Shown here in pieces: positions 30,149 through 40,069 of a DNA stretch of 40,860 nucleotides; within the stretch, counting starts at the first letter, position 1, and every line of letters starts with the position of its first letter. The translations under genes were made by a program, and so were the position numbers. The DNA lies in assembly GCA_003427395.1 (NCBI GenBank), contig BFEA01000489.1:424691-465550 (forward strand). The letters run 5' to 3'. Under the pieces are notes generated by a model. The model did not search any database, was not told where the DNA came from, and saw only the letters and a program-made list of their open reading frames with translations. This DNA comes from Chara braunii (Eukaryota > Streptophyta > Charophyceae > Charales > Characeae).

Positions 30149-30936
30149 CTATACTTCTTCTTCAGAGAAGCAACTCGCCGACAGACTTTTCATCGTGAAC
30201 CTAGAGAACAGTGTCGTCCCGGGTTTGACGCCTTCTTTGGATACTACACTGCCCGAGACGGTTGGTCCTTGGGCCATCGGGACTCTCACCTTCTTGGTGA
30301 TACTTAGGAGCTCTTCCCTTGCGTTCTTACTGACTGCTAAGTATTCGAGCAGCGTACATTGCATGGGTTGTATTAGAGTCCGCCTGAGAGGGGGCACAGT
30401 ATCTATCTTGTCCAGGGTACATTTCATCTCATATTTCTTTGGCTCCCTTTTTTGAGGCGAGGTGGACTCTCCTTCCCCTTTTTCTTCTGCCTTTTTCTTC
30501 TCCTCGATTTTTGCGTCCATCATTTTTTTGTCTCTGTTCGTACTGCTCTTCCCAAGTGCGGCTTCTTTCCCTCTGGAAGAGATGGCCCTAGCTTGAGTTC
30601 TCACTCTAAAGCATTGATTCGCTTCCACTTCCTCGAGGGAGGTCTCTATGAACTAAATGCAGAAGACTTGGGGCTCTCGTATGGAGATTCCTTTTGCCGG
30701 ATCGGGTTCTGCCATCCCCCACTAGTCTCAGGTCTCTTCTTCAACTTGTTCTCTTGTAAGGCGATCCTTTTGTCCACATTCACCCTCAAAGAAGGGTAGA
30801 AGGAAACCGGTTCTCCGTCATCAGTCCACAACACCCACTTATTTTCATTCAGCTTTACGACCCCCAACCTTAGAGCCTCCGTGAGGTGCGGGCATTCGCG
30901 CTTGATGTGATTTTCCTCGTTGCAATAGACGCAACC
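30149..30936 (-). pseudogene. gag C-terminus with CCHC zinc knuckle and spacer (broken)
   Basis: The zinc knuckle CVYCNEENHIKREC (30933-30892) is a perfect C-x2-C-x4-H-x4-C. It continues into EALRLGVVKLNENKWVLWTD and FYPSLRVNVDKRI (to about 30646). After a frameshift and stops, a lysine/glutamate-rich spacer leads to MKCTLDKIDTVPPLRRTL and the protease. The knuckle binds genomic RNA in active elements. Confidence 0.75.
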
Positions 30937-31889
30937 GGGAGTCGGGTTGGGCAGACGGGCCCCGGCGGAAGGCGCCGAGCTAGCTGTGGTCCCGGCTCCA
31001 AGCGGAGGAGGAACCCTTGCCGGGTGCTCATCTGGACCGGGGGCCTATTTTGAGGAGGGTTTCCCCATCGACCATCCCTTGCATCCTTCCAGTGGGAACT
31101 CCCCCAATCCGATCCCCGGTTGGCTCCACAATCTCGATCATTTTGCCAAGCCCCTTGGTTTCCCCCTCCAAGCTCGTTTCTCCAGTTCCTTTGGCCTCCA
31201 CCCCAGCGCTGACCGGGGAACCCCTAAGAAGGCCTATCATTCCCTCGCGAGACGTCATTTTTTTGGCCCCGTTTTTGTTTCAAGGCTAGATCCAAGCTTT
31301 CTTTCATGTATTATCTCACGTTCATCCCTCCATCTGTGAAGACTATTTCGGCCACTTTCTCAAAGCATGCGGACTCCCTGGTGCCTTCTCAAGGATTTTT
31401 TTCCTTTTCTCCTTGGGAAGGTGCACCATAAACATCACACACCTATCCACTTATGAAGGCATTCCTCTATCCACCAGAGACTGAGAGAGTCTTTTGAATC
31501 TTTTGGTAAAGGCCACCGAACTCTCTTGTTTTCCTCACGCCATCTGTTGCAGACCCTTAATCGTCAGGATCGGATTATCGCATGCAAAAGTGCTTTAATA
31601 AGTTTGCTTTGAAGGTCCCTTGCCTCCCATCGAGAGGGTAGATTGCCCTAACTGAATGCGTTGGTCCACTTTCGGGTCTGAGTGTTGGATAAAGTGGTTT
31701 ATCCATTCCTTCTCGGAAAACTTCTTTCGGAAGGCGTAACTTTCCCGCTTTTCAACGAACCCAGTTATATCTCTCCCAGTGAAATAAACGACCTCCACTC
31801 CCAAGTTGACGTCGTAGTAGGGAACAGGCCTATCATCGTAGTGCTGGAATTACGGACCTTCAGCTGACCCATCTTTAAATGGGTCATAC

Positions 31890-32251
31890 GACATGTAAAT
31901 GCCATTTCGTCAAAATGGACATCTTTTATTTTTTGAACGAAATGGAAACCGAGTTTTTTGGCTGAAAACTCGTCAAATTTTGTTTTTCCTGAGGGTCCAA
32001 CGTTTGTAAAACGCTCGACTTCCTCGCTGTACATGGACCTAGCTTGAGACCAGGGATATCCAGGCAGGACTGCCAGGATGTCACTGGTCTCAAGCTAGGT
32101 TCATGTACAACCAGGGGGTCCAACGTTTTACAAACGCCAGACCCTTGGGAAGAAGAAATTTTGACGAGTTTTCGGTAAAAAAACTCGGTTTCAATCTCGT
32201 TCAAAAAATAAAAGATGTTCATTTTGACGAATTGTTATTTTATACCAAGTC
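31890..32251. mobile_element. Foldback element (362 bp) inserted in gag
   Basis: Two arms of about 170 bp are inverted matches over almost the whole element; for example ATTCGTCAAAATG.ACATC at the left (about 31904) and its complement at the right (about 32225). The centre AGGGATATCCAGGCAGGACT is itself partly palindromic. Flanks GGGTCATAC (31881-31889) and GGGTCCAAC (32252-32260) look like a 9-bp target duplication with two changes. Removal makes the gag frame run on. Confidence 0.8.
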
Positions 32252-32614
32252 GGGTCCAACTCTTCCATTCGTAGCCGGCTTCGAAACCGGCCCCAAAGAC
32301 CCTCTTCCCGATGACCTCTTTCCTCTTCTTCACGTTCCCATCTCGCAGGGTCTGTACCTCGCCATGCTCCGCCTGCTCGATCAACGTTTCTGCTCATCAT
32401 CTCATCCGAGGCCCAGGCAAAGTCAGCCTCCCGACCAGCTCCTCGATGCGTGCCTTCAATTGTCTCCGTAATCCGCTCCTCGAACAACTTTCTTCCCCTG
32501 GGGGCCCCCTCCTTATTTCTCCGAGGTCCTCAACCACTTGCTCTATCGCGCTCCATTGTTAGGCCTCCCTACCCCCTTCTTCTGCATCCACCTGATTGGC
32601 CCACCAAGTTTCGA

Positions 32615-32898
32615 CTGGGATACCTCTCGTGGCCTCCTCTACTCTTCCTCTTGTCGGTACTCGGGATTCCAAGTCCTTATGTAAATGCATCTCGGTACCC
32701 ACCTTTTANACTGGGATACCTCTCGTGGCCTCCTCTACTCTTCCTCTTGTCGGTACTCGGGATTCCAAGTCCTTATGTAAATGCATCTCGGTACCCACCT
32801 TTTACTGGGATACCTCTCGTGGCCTCCTCTACTCTTCCTCTTGTCGGTACTCGGGATTCCAAGTCCTTATGTAAATGCATCTCGGTACCCACCTTTTG
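32615..32898. repeat. 94-bp segment present three times, with a single N
   Basis: Copies start at 32615, 32711 and 32805 and appear identical. The first junction contains an N (32709). Perfect identity in otherwise decayed sequence next to a lone N suggests a gap-filling or overlap artefact, but a recent expansion is possible. Confidence 0.85.
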
Positions 32899-34040
32899 CC
32901 TAGCGGGGGCCTTCATTTCTTCAAGAGGACGATCCGTACTCCGCTCATCTCTATCTTTAACGCTCACCGACTCTGTCATCCCTCCAGTTTTCTTGCCTAG
33001 TAACCTCATCCCTGGCTCCACCCTCTCTTTTACCCTTGCAACGTTCGTCAGCCCAGGCGACTGTGAGTGCTTAGGTTCGACATCACTCTCTATGCGCCCA
33101 ATTGTTCCCTTCTACTCGCTTTCCTCGTTATTGTTAGCACTTTCCTTGTTGCTGCTACTTTCCCTGAGCTTTCTCCCTCGTCACTGGATGTTCCTTCCTG
33201 GTCACTTCCCGGTGGTTCTTCACTCGTCACGGTCCACCACGAATCTCGCACCCATTTCTCTTCATAGGCTGCTAGTGCCAAACACATGATTTATAGATTC
33301 GAGATGTTCCCAATCCCTTTTTGGGAACAACACCCTATCAAATCCCTATCTACCTCGCCTGCCTGTCCTTGAAATAAGGGTTTGATGAATTCCCCCACTT
33401 GCGCCCACCACTCGAAGTCTGTATCACTCAAAGATTCCCAGCACCGGGTGAACAACTCGTGTCTGTCTCTCCCAACGGGAACTTTTCGATTACCCGTCCC
33501 TGATTCAAGATTTTTCTAACTGCCGAGCCGTCAGAGTAGAGTAGGTGATAAACCCAGGCGGGAATTTCCCAGGTACGGCCGTGTGCCGCCCAAGGAATCT
33601 CTTGCCGCCCCCTATATGTGACCCGGTCCAGTACGCTCTCTCTCGAAGAAGCTCCTCCCAACCTTTTAAGTCGGTCTAAGTCCCTTTTTGCAAGTCCTAA
33701 GGGGTCCTTCCTTCTTCTAGCTCGGTTGTGAAAAGTTGCCTATCACTTTCGGATAGAAAAATTTCGGCCCGCCTCGTTCTGAGGTTTTCCTCGTATACCA
33801 CCGAAAAACGAATAAATGATTCTTGATCGTATATTTCAAAGAGTTCCATGACCGTCAATCCTCCAGTGCTAACCTTAGGAAGAGTTACTCCATACCTCCC
33901 TCCTGATTTCCAAGCTCGTTCTAGGATCCCTATGGGGTTTCCTCGGTCGTACCTAATCATCGGTGATTGATCTCACCTTGGCTAATCTCTCAACCGTCGT
34001 GGCCAAGGAATCTTCGCATTCCCGCCGAGCGTTGCCACCC

Positions 34041-34528
34041 TATGAATCCCTCGCTGCCGCGGTCACCCCGGGCACGACCGTAGACAACGGTCGCGGCCGC
34101 AAAAAAAAAAAAAACACGAATTTAAAAAAATCTGAAAAACATTTATGTTATGCCACAAAATACACTAAACAATGTTTGCCTTGGGGTCATATCAAAATTC
34201 ATTACCAAATTTGAGATTAAAAATAAACAAAATCCTTTATTTTTCATACTAAAAGAATTAATTAAAGAACTTTTGGCTGATGGATTTATGTTTTTCATTT
34301 TTTTAAAATCCAAAACGAAGTAAAAAAATAAAACTAAAAATATAGGCTAGTAGAGCGCAAAAAAACCTACAACCTTATATTTTGTTTATTTTTTTTTGCC
34401 TATTATTCGATTTTTTAAAAATCCCCGGATTTTGGGGCCGCGGTTGGTCGCCGCGGGTGCCCGCAGCGGTCGGAGTCCCAACTGCGTGCGGTAAAAAGTC
34501 CCGCGGTCATGACTGCGGGTGATACATA
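34041..34528. mobile_element. AT-rich MITE (488 bp) inserted in gag
   Basis: It is flanked by identical GTTGCCACCC (34031-34040 and 34529-34538). The ends TATGAATC..CTCGC and, inverted, TATGTATCACCCGC form short TIRs. The interior is AT-rich with no coding capacity. The minus-strand gag frame (upstream LSEGGG, downstream ARRECEDSLATTVERL) becomes continuous when the element and one duplicate are removed. The 10-bp duplication would suit Mutator-like elements. Confidence 0.8.
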
Positions 34529-34538
34529 GTTGCCACCC

Positions 34539-37100
34539 CCCTCGCTTAGCATATGCCGAAAAACCCTTTCGCATTCTTTCGTTCTGTCCCAAAAGCGAGC
34601 CTCTACCAAGTGTAATCTCGCTTCAAACGGTATACGTAGGCTCCGAGCGTCTTCCTCAAACCTCCGCTCAACCTCCAACAGCAGCTCTCTCCACTCCCTT
34701 AAAAGACGGGTCCCTCATGACTCAACTATGGTAATCGAAAAAATTTCCAACGCCGTCCACGACCTTTTTTTCCACAGAGCGAGCCTCCGGATCTCTACAA
34801 GGAATTTTTTTTCCGCTCTGGATGCTGAGCCTTTTTGAAGCCCTACTGCTAATTCCGCGACCCCTTCTACTTCTACTTTGGGGTCGTCATCTCGGGTCTC
34901 AAGCTCCCAATTTACTGAACCCGAGGTAAAGCTAACTCTCATACCTGTCTCTCTCCCGAGAGCAACTCCTCCTTTTGCTCGTCAAAGACCCAGACGGTTG
35001 CCGTTTCGAGTGCGTTTATCCTGGTCAAGGAGCCCGACCTAACCCTCCTCTGCTCTTCCTAGCAAAGGGTTAGGATCCTATAAAGCTTCGGTCGTACCTT
35101 ATCTAGCCCTGGTAACTCTTGATCATCAGCCTCACTCATGCCTAATGTTCCGCCGCTTGTACGCGATGGCAATGCAAATGAGCTCCGAAGGGTCAAGGCC
35201 TTCTAACCCCGTCTCACAAATCTCGCCAAGGTACCTCCACGAGATCGTCGAATCCCTCACGTGTTGTCCCCAACCTTCAAATATGTACCCGAGGTTGTTT
35301 AGCCACAACCAGTCGTTATGACTCGGGTTTAAAAGACACCACATTAAGAGGGCGTGCGAGTCTGATTCCGTAAAGTGAAACTAATATAGGATTGCGATCC
35401 TCCTCTCCACCGCTTCTTTAGCCGTCTCGGAGAGGTAGATTCTTTCGAATATGAATCTAGGTACTTCCACCGGGCGGCTGGTAGCAAAATACGGCACCTC
35501 CTCAAGCCCAGTGTATGTCACTTGGTATGCTATTCGGCACTCCCTTGCCAACTCTATCTTGTTAACTATCTTCTCTTACCAGGTCCTTATGGCCTGCTCG
35601 TGCCAAAGAGGATCTTCCCTCAGCTTCAAACTCAAGACTGCTTCTACGAGCCCTTATTTTGAAAGGAAGACCTTTGCTCGTCCGACCAGCAAATCACCTT
35701 CACTACTTACGGTCACACGAACGAATGTCATGCCACAGAGCTTGAGGGATAACAGTTAAGCCCGATTTTGGGAGGGTGAGCCGACAAACTTTGTTTTCCT
35801 CTTCTATAGGGTGTATTGAGACTCAATTCGTCCCCATAACTTTTTTTATCATATTCCCTTACGAGGGCTCGTACCCCCTCCGGTTCGCCACTTGCTCCTC
35901 TCCAAATGTACGAGCGTAGGGAACGACGGCGATGTGCGCTCTCACCTCTTCGAATTCCTCAGCTGCTCCAAAATCCCAATTTATTCTCTCTTTCTCGGCA
36001 CCCCCACGTCAACACACCGAGTGTAAAGCCGGAACAACCCTAGCGTCCGGATTCCCGATCGATGGGCAGACCGAAGTACCCGTTTGGTTCGCCACTTGCT
36101 CCTCTCCAAACGTACGAGCGTAGGGGACGACGACGATGTGGGCCCTCACCTCTTCGAATTCCCTTAGCTGCTCCAAAATCCCAACTAATTCTCTTGTTAC
36201 CGGCACGCCCACGTTAACACACCGAGTGTAAAGCCGGAACAACCCTAGCGTCCGGATTCCCGATGGATGGGCACACCGAAGTACCTGTATGACCTTTTCC
36301 TCGGAATCCCGCAACAGAGTTCGCACCAAAAACTTAAAGTCGGACAAGATTGCGTGGAGGACCTCCAAGGCGCGGGGAACCTTGTCCGGTTCTGCGAATG
36401 ATACCAGCGTTTACGACTTGAAAGACCCTTCCTCGTAGTCCCTCACAACCAAGTCGTTTGCCACCTTCCTCGCAGATTCGCGGTTGCTGGTGTGTACCTC
36501 TTGGCCGGTCACCAAGCCTCTCAAAACCTCGGTACAGGAATCATCGTCCAAGAAAACTGTCGCATGTACCTCGAGGAACCTGCTGATATGCGACGGACCA
36601 CCTCTCTGCACTCCTTTCTTTCACGTCTATCGACATACCCTAACCCACACGCAAGCACCCTCTTTGATTAACCCTCCCTTCTCAACGCTCATCTAATAAG
36701 GGGTCACGCGCAGGTCCCCCGAAATCAAGATCCCTCCTCCTCCTCCGACCTCTCCTGACTCCAAAGTCGTTCCATTACTAAGAATGAAATTCCACCATCT
36801 ACCACGGTAGCTTGGATACCCACTCGTGATACCCTTTCGAAGTGAGTGAAAAAGCCTTTTCGAGAGACTCAAACCTCCTATGTATCCCCCAATTTGAAAG
36901 CTTGCTTCGGGAAGGAATTCCGTGGTTAACACAGTGGGTGTAGAGTAACCACAGGGGTCCGAAAGGCAACCCTAACCTCCTTCCCCTTTCTACGAGCCTC
37001 AATATTCCTTACTCATTTTCTACCAACTAGTACCAAGAGCACAAAATATGGCGCCCTTACGGCTATTGGATAATCGGCTCGCGGAGAGTCCCCCACGCAG
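34539..37100 (-). pseudogene. Upstream gag-like region of the Ty3-type element (broken)
   Basis: The minus strand shows several protein-like blocks with stops between them: 34942-34700 (ELETRDDDPKVEVEGVAELA), 34678-34540 (VERRFEEDARSLRIPFEARL), 35344-35132, 36368-36009 and 37002-36700. The 34678 block joins in frame to the gag core across the MITE, which ties at least that part to the same element. The motif LYT(R/H)CVN.G(V/I)P occurs at about 36240, in its duplicate at about 36030, and at about 36930, suggesting an internally repeated protein. I recognise no named domain; part of this region could instead be the LTR or 5' leader. Confidence 0.45.
35882..36290 (-). repeat. Tandem duplication of 204 bp (68 codons)
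   Basis: GGTTCGCCACTTGCTCCTCTCC starts at 35882 and 36086, and the copies stay similar for about 200 bp. The period is a multiple of three, so the minus-strand reading would be preserved, but the copies have diverged with indels. Confidence 0.85.
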
Positions 37101-37177
37101 GCGAACCTCTCCCTCTCCTCGGCCACAAACCCAAACCCTCGTAAGACCCTATCTATTCCGTACGTAGGCCACAAATA

Positions 37178-37936
37178 CAGGGTTGCCAGGCCGAACGTAC
37201 GGAGACCCTAAGCTGACCCCCGAACGTTTGGGGGTTCTGGTCCCCGTACAGGGCTCGAACCTGAAGGGGTTCGGACCCCGCAAAAAAAATATTTTGGCAT
37301 ATAAATATATATTTTTTTCTGAATGTTTTTTTGTGAGTTCTATGTGATGTAAGGTATCTCCCTCTTAATTGTGAAGCGATTCTGTTCAGCCAAAACAAAA
37401 TGACAAATCGGCAAACATGGTGGTGTCGAAACTTGCTTGCCCACTCACTAATTTGTTTTTTTTCTCTTTTCACTTTTTGTTTTTCTTTTATTTCGGGGCA
37501 TGAAAACATTTATTATTTTTTCGAACTCTATTTGTAGAGTCTTTATCATGTGGGATACACATATATAAATTTTAATGGCATTTGTCACAGCCAAAAAAAA
37601 AAGAAAAATTGCCAAAGATGGCGGTGTCAAAAATGTGCTCGCCCACTCAATAATTTCATTCTCGTTCTAGTTTTTCTAATTTTCATTATTATTATTATTA
37701 TTATTATTTATTTATTTATTTTTTCAAATTTGGTAAAGAATTTGGATGTAACGTTGAGGCAAAGGTTGTTTAGTTTAGTCTTCTGCATAAAAAAAAAAAA
37801 AATTCAGAGTTTTTGGAATTCGTTTTTTTTTTTTTTTTTTTTTTTTAGGGTCCACGTTCGGCCGAACGGCCGAACGCGTCGAGAGGGGGTGCTGAACGTT
37901 CGGGCGTTCGGCTCGCCCCGAACTTCGGAAACCCTG
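37178..37936. mobile_element. Candidate non-autonomous hAT-like element
   Basis: The left end CAGGGTTGCC (37178-37187) and right end (reverse complement of 37927-37936, CAGGGTTTCC) form hAT-like CAGGG termini. GCCGAACGT-type subterminal motifs occur on both sides. The AT-rich interior contains a duplication of about 196-bp spacing (37384 and 37583; GGCAAACATGGTGGTGTC against GCCAAAGATGGCGGTGTC). No clear 8-bp target duplication was found; the right flank is a TA microsatellite. Confidence 0.55.
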
Positions 37937-37980
37937 TATATATATATATGTATATACAGTGTAATCAGTTAGGGGATTCT

Positions 37981-38039
37981 GCAGACTGTTAGGGTTCAGC
38001 CTCCTGATGAGTCGGTGAAACTCCGACGAAACAGTTTGC
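37981..38039 (+). ncRNA. Hammerhead ribozyme copy C (type III, near-complete)
   Basis: Stem III is 9 bp without mismatch: GCAGACTGT (37981-37989) with ACAGTTTGC (38031-38039), one G-T wobble. The cleavage triplet is GTT (37988-37990). Stem I is AGG/CCT with loop GTTCAG (37991-38002), leaving one unpaired C at 38003; copy B has an extra G that would close it. CTGATGA is at 38004-38010. Stem II is GTCGG (38011-38015) with CCGAC (38023-38027) around a 7-nt loop, and GAAA is at 38028-38031. The core is intact; the bulge beside the core may weaken activity. It is followed by the same 65-70 bp module as copy A. Confidence 0.83.
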
Positions 38040-38040
38040 C

Positions 38041-38103
38041 ACAGCCCCTCGTTTGTTGTCCTCTTCTCCTTCTCTGCCTATGCTTTACCGGGCAGCTCTG
38101 TTT

Positions 38104-38105
<2 letters not shown>
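38041..38105 (+). repeat. Module conserved downstream of the hammerhead, copy C
   Basis: Near-identical to 661-731 and to 38594-38660, including the pyrimidine-rich centre and the GGGCAGCTCTGTTTG end. Confidence 0.8.
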
Positions 38106-38142
<37 letters not shown>

Positions 38143-38157
38143 GAGAGAGAGAGAGAG

Positions 38158-38201
<44 letters not shown>

Positions 38202-38220
38202 CGAGAGAGAGACAGAGAGT
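38106..38220. repeat. (TA)n followed by (GA)n
   Basis: TA run (38106-38139) then interrupted GA run (38140-38219). Confidence 0.95.
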
Positions 38221-38247
38221 TAACTACCGTGCAGTCATACAAGCAGT

Positions 38248-38544
38248 TGTAATTGCATTTCAAACTGTGTTTTAGCAGTTTAGTCAGGGCCAGCTGGCCT
38301 TCTCAGCAGTTCAGTCAGGCATGTGGCCCTTTTTTTTGTTCCCCCCCCCCACCCTAGGGTGTGGCAGAGACATCTCCGCCGTGGCCCACGCGACGGGGAG
38401 GGGGTGGGAAGACAAAAGAAAAAACGGAAAAAAAGGGGCCACGTGCCTGACTGAACTGCTAAAAAAGGTCAGCCCGAGTTTCAAGAGAATTTGAAACTCG
38501 GGCCCTGACTAAACTGCTAAACCGCAGTTTGAAGTGCAATTACA
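38248..38544. mobile_element. Inverted-repeat MITE, 297 bp
   Basis: The left arm starts TGTAATTGCATTTCAAACTG (38248) and the right arm is its inverted match (reverse complement of 38525-38544, TGTAATTGCACTTCAAACTG). Further inside, TTTAGCAGTTTAGTCAGGGC and AGCAGTTCAGTCAGGCA.GTGGCCC are also mirrored, giving arms of about 80-100 bp. The right arm contains its own small hairpin (GCCCGAGTTTCAA and its complement). No target duplication is obvious. Confidence 0.8.
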
Positions 38545-38577
38545 ATATGTATATTACAGTATATATATATATATATA

Positions 38578-38662
38578 CTCCGACGAAACAGTTTGTCACA
38601 GCCCCTCGTTTGTTGTCCTCTTCTCTCTCTCTGCCTACGGTTTACCGGGCAGTTCTGTTTGT
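38578..38662 (+). repeat. Truncated hammerhead copy D with downstream module
   Basis: It begins at CTCCGACGAAACAGTTTGTC, the 3' half of stem II plus GAAA and the stem III strand, then carries the same module as copies A and C. The 5' half (CTGATGA) is missing, replaced by a TA tract, so it cannot cleave by itself. Confidence 0.75.
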
Positions 38663-38690
38663 GACGATATATATATATATATATATCGTC
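38662..38690. repeat. Perfect TA palindrome closed by TGACGA/TCGTCA
   Basis: TGACGATATA... and its exact complement ...TATATCGTCA form a hairpin of about 14 bp. The 612-815 region keeps only the right side (ATATCGTCAC near 778). Confidence 0.8.
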
Positions 38691-38696
38691 ATATAT

Positions 38697-38968
38697 ATAT
38701 CATGTGCCCCGATGTACCATGGGTCAGGAGGCACAGGGATAGGTCCTGTTGGCATGGTCCCTGATGCTACTGGCTGTCCCCTAGCCGGCATCGCCCACCT
38801 GCAGGTAGGGAGCAGCCCCTGGCCCCCTGCATGTTCTCTCCTGAACACGGCTCTTCTGGCTGCTACGGGGTTCCCGTATGCCTACAATTAGGAGTAGTGG
38901 TAGGTAGGTAGTGTGAGGTGAAATTGAGAGAAGAATATAGCTTTTTTTTTTAAATAGAAAAAGAAAAA
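38697..38968 (+). mobile_element. SINE copy 3 (shares the 3' core and A-rich tail)
   Basis: The 3' core GGAGTAGTGGTAGGTAGG at about 38891 and the following GTGAGGTGAAATTGAGAGAAGAATA match SINE copy 1. The upstream body differs from copies 1 and 2, so it may be another subfamily sharing the tail. An A-rich tract (38953-38972) leads directly into an inverted U2-like fragment. Confidence 0.55.
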
Positions 38969-38970
38969 AA

Positions 38971-39028
38971 AAACTGATCAGAACAGATACATTGCACTTG
39001 ATCTTAGCCAAAAGGCTGAGAAAGGTAT
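38971..39028 (-). pseudogene. U2 snRNA 5'-end fragment (minus strand)
   Basis: On the minus strand from 39028: ATACCTTTCTCAGCC, then TTTTGGCTAAGATCAAGTG, then TATCTGTTCTGATCAG. This is the first about 58 nt of U2 snRNA. It stops before the Sm site and the 3' stem-loops. The branch-point pairing segment is altered (GTGCAATGTATCTG where canonical U2 has GTGTAGTATCTG), and TTATCAG has become TGATCAG. It therefore cannot encode a working U2. Confidence 0.85.
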
Positions 39029-40069
39029 TGGCCTCAAAAAAACAAAGAATGCCGTCTTTCCCACGCTTAGTGGGACTGTCAGGGGACGTTGCATCCTCAC
39101 GCCGCCAAGTGGCGGCCGAACAGTTTTCATTTCCAGAAAATACATGACCCCAACTTCTGCATCTGCCCCCATCCTGCTCGGAAACTTTGCCATATGCCCT
39201 GGCCCTGCGCTGCAGGGGGCCGTGCGTTTCTTTTGCCATCGGCTGGGTCCGAAGGATGCAAATACCTGGGCATGTAGACTAGTTGCCCAGGGACTGATAG
39301 GGGTATATGCAAAGGTGGACAGATCCAATTGAGAGGGGTATTTCACAAGGTTTCATTACTGTCATGCCTACTTTCAGGGGTATCTGAAAAATATCCCAAC
39401 CAGGGACGTTTGCTTTGGGGGAAAGCCCCATGGGGAAAACGTTTTTCGTAAAGGGTGCCCAAACTTTTCTCGCTTTGTTCCCTTTACATTAAAAAAAATC
39501 CCTTTACATAAAAAAAAAAAGCCCACACTGGGTTCGGGCTGCTGGCCAGGATGGTGGATCTGGCTCTCCACGTGCGCAAGATTCATTTTTCTTTTCACCC
39601 TACCCCCGGGAGAGGTCCCGGCCTCCATCTGATTTTCCCATAATCAATTGCCAATTACAGTTGGCTTTTCCTTTTTTTTTTTTTTTTTTTTTTGGTTGCT
39701 TTCTATTTGTGGGGAGCTTCACGTGTTGGGAACAGGGCCCAAGGTCCCTCATCCACAATGGGGCTCGTTGGACACTCCTTGGGGCGCCCTCGGGGCTGAA
39801 GGAAGTTTCCTTGGGGGGTTTCAAGGAAATTTCCACCATCGTTCCACCTGTACTTGGGGATGTCGCCCGAGGACATTTCCTTCGACCGATGTCAGACAAG
39901 AAAAAAAAAAAGAAAAAAAAAATCAAATGTGTTTGAGGCCTTCAGCCAATAGGGTGCCGCCACGATCCAGATTCTCAGTTGTAACGTCTCTCTACCCATG
40001 TGGCCGCTCCTCTCCGTGAAAGCGGATTCCTTTTGCTCAAGGGACCTCGTGAGGTCGCTTGGGCAAAAG
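39029..40069. other. Unassigned sequence between the two U2-like fragments
   Basis: It contains poly(T) and poly(A) tracts (39671-39692, 39900-39921) and an inverted relationship between about 39785-39865 and 40090-40225 (words AAGGAA(G/A)TTTCCTTGG and GTTCCACCTGTACTTGGGGATG). No snRNA promoter could be named with confidence and no gene was recognised. Confidence 0.4.

Larger units (their letters stand above)
30937..33990 (-). pseudogene. gag core of the Ty3-type element (broken, interrupted)
   Basis: Minus-strand blocks read as one decayed protein: MIRYDRGNPIGILERAW and WEIPAWVYHLLYSDGSAVRK (33960-33428), an acidic region (33287-32200) ending in RMEELDP, then after the foldback insertion the frame with VEVVYFTGRDITGFVEKRES and FRKKFSEKEWINHFIQHSDP (31804-31600), which looks like the capsid-type gag core. 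Stops and shifts are frequent. A 94-bp triplication at 32615-32898 lies inside it. Confidence 0.6.
20875..37150 (-). mobile_element. Decayed Ty3-type LTR retrotransposon, carrier of nested insertions
   Basis: Read on the minus strand the order is gag-like sequence (about 37.1-30.2 kb, with a zinc knuckle at 30892-30933), aspartic protease (30145-29842), reverse transcriptase and the start of RNase H (22598-20875). This gag-PR-RT-RH order is that of Ty3-type elements. Three younger elements interrupt it (22609-29831, 31890-32251, 34041-34528). The left end is truncated within RNase H and no LTR or integrase was found. The outer right limit is uncertain. Stops and frameshifts occur throughout. 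Confidence 0.75.

Noticed and set aside
32450-33289. A 279-codon plus-strand open frame
   Set aside because: It includes the 94-bp triplication and an N, has no domain, and lies opposite gag-like minus-strand sequence.
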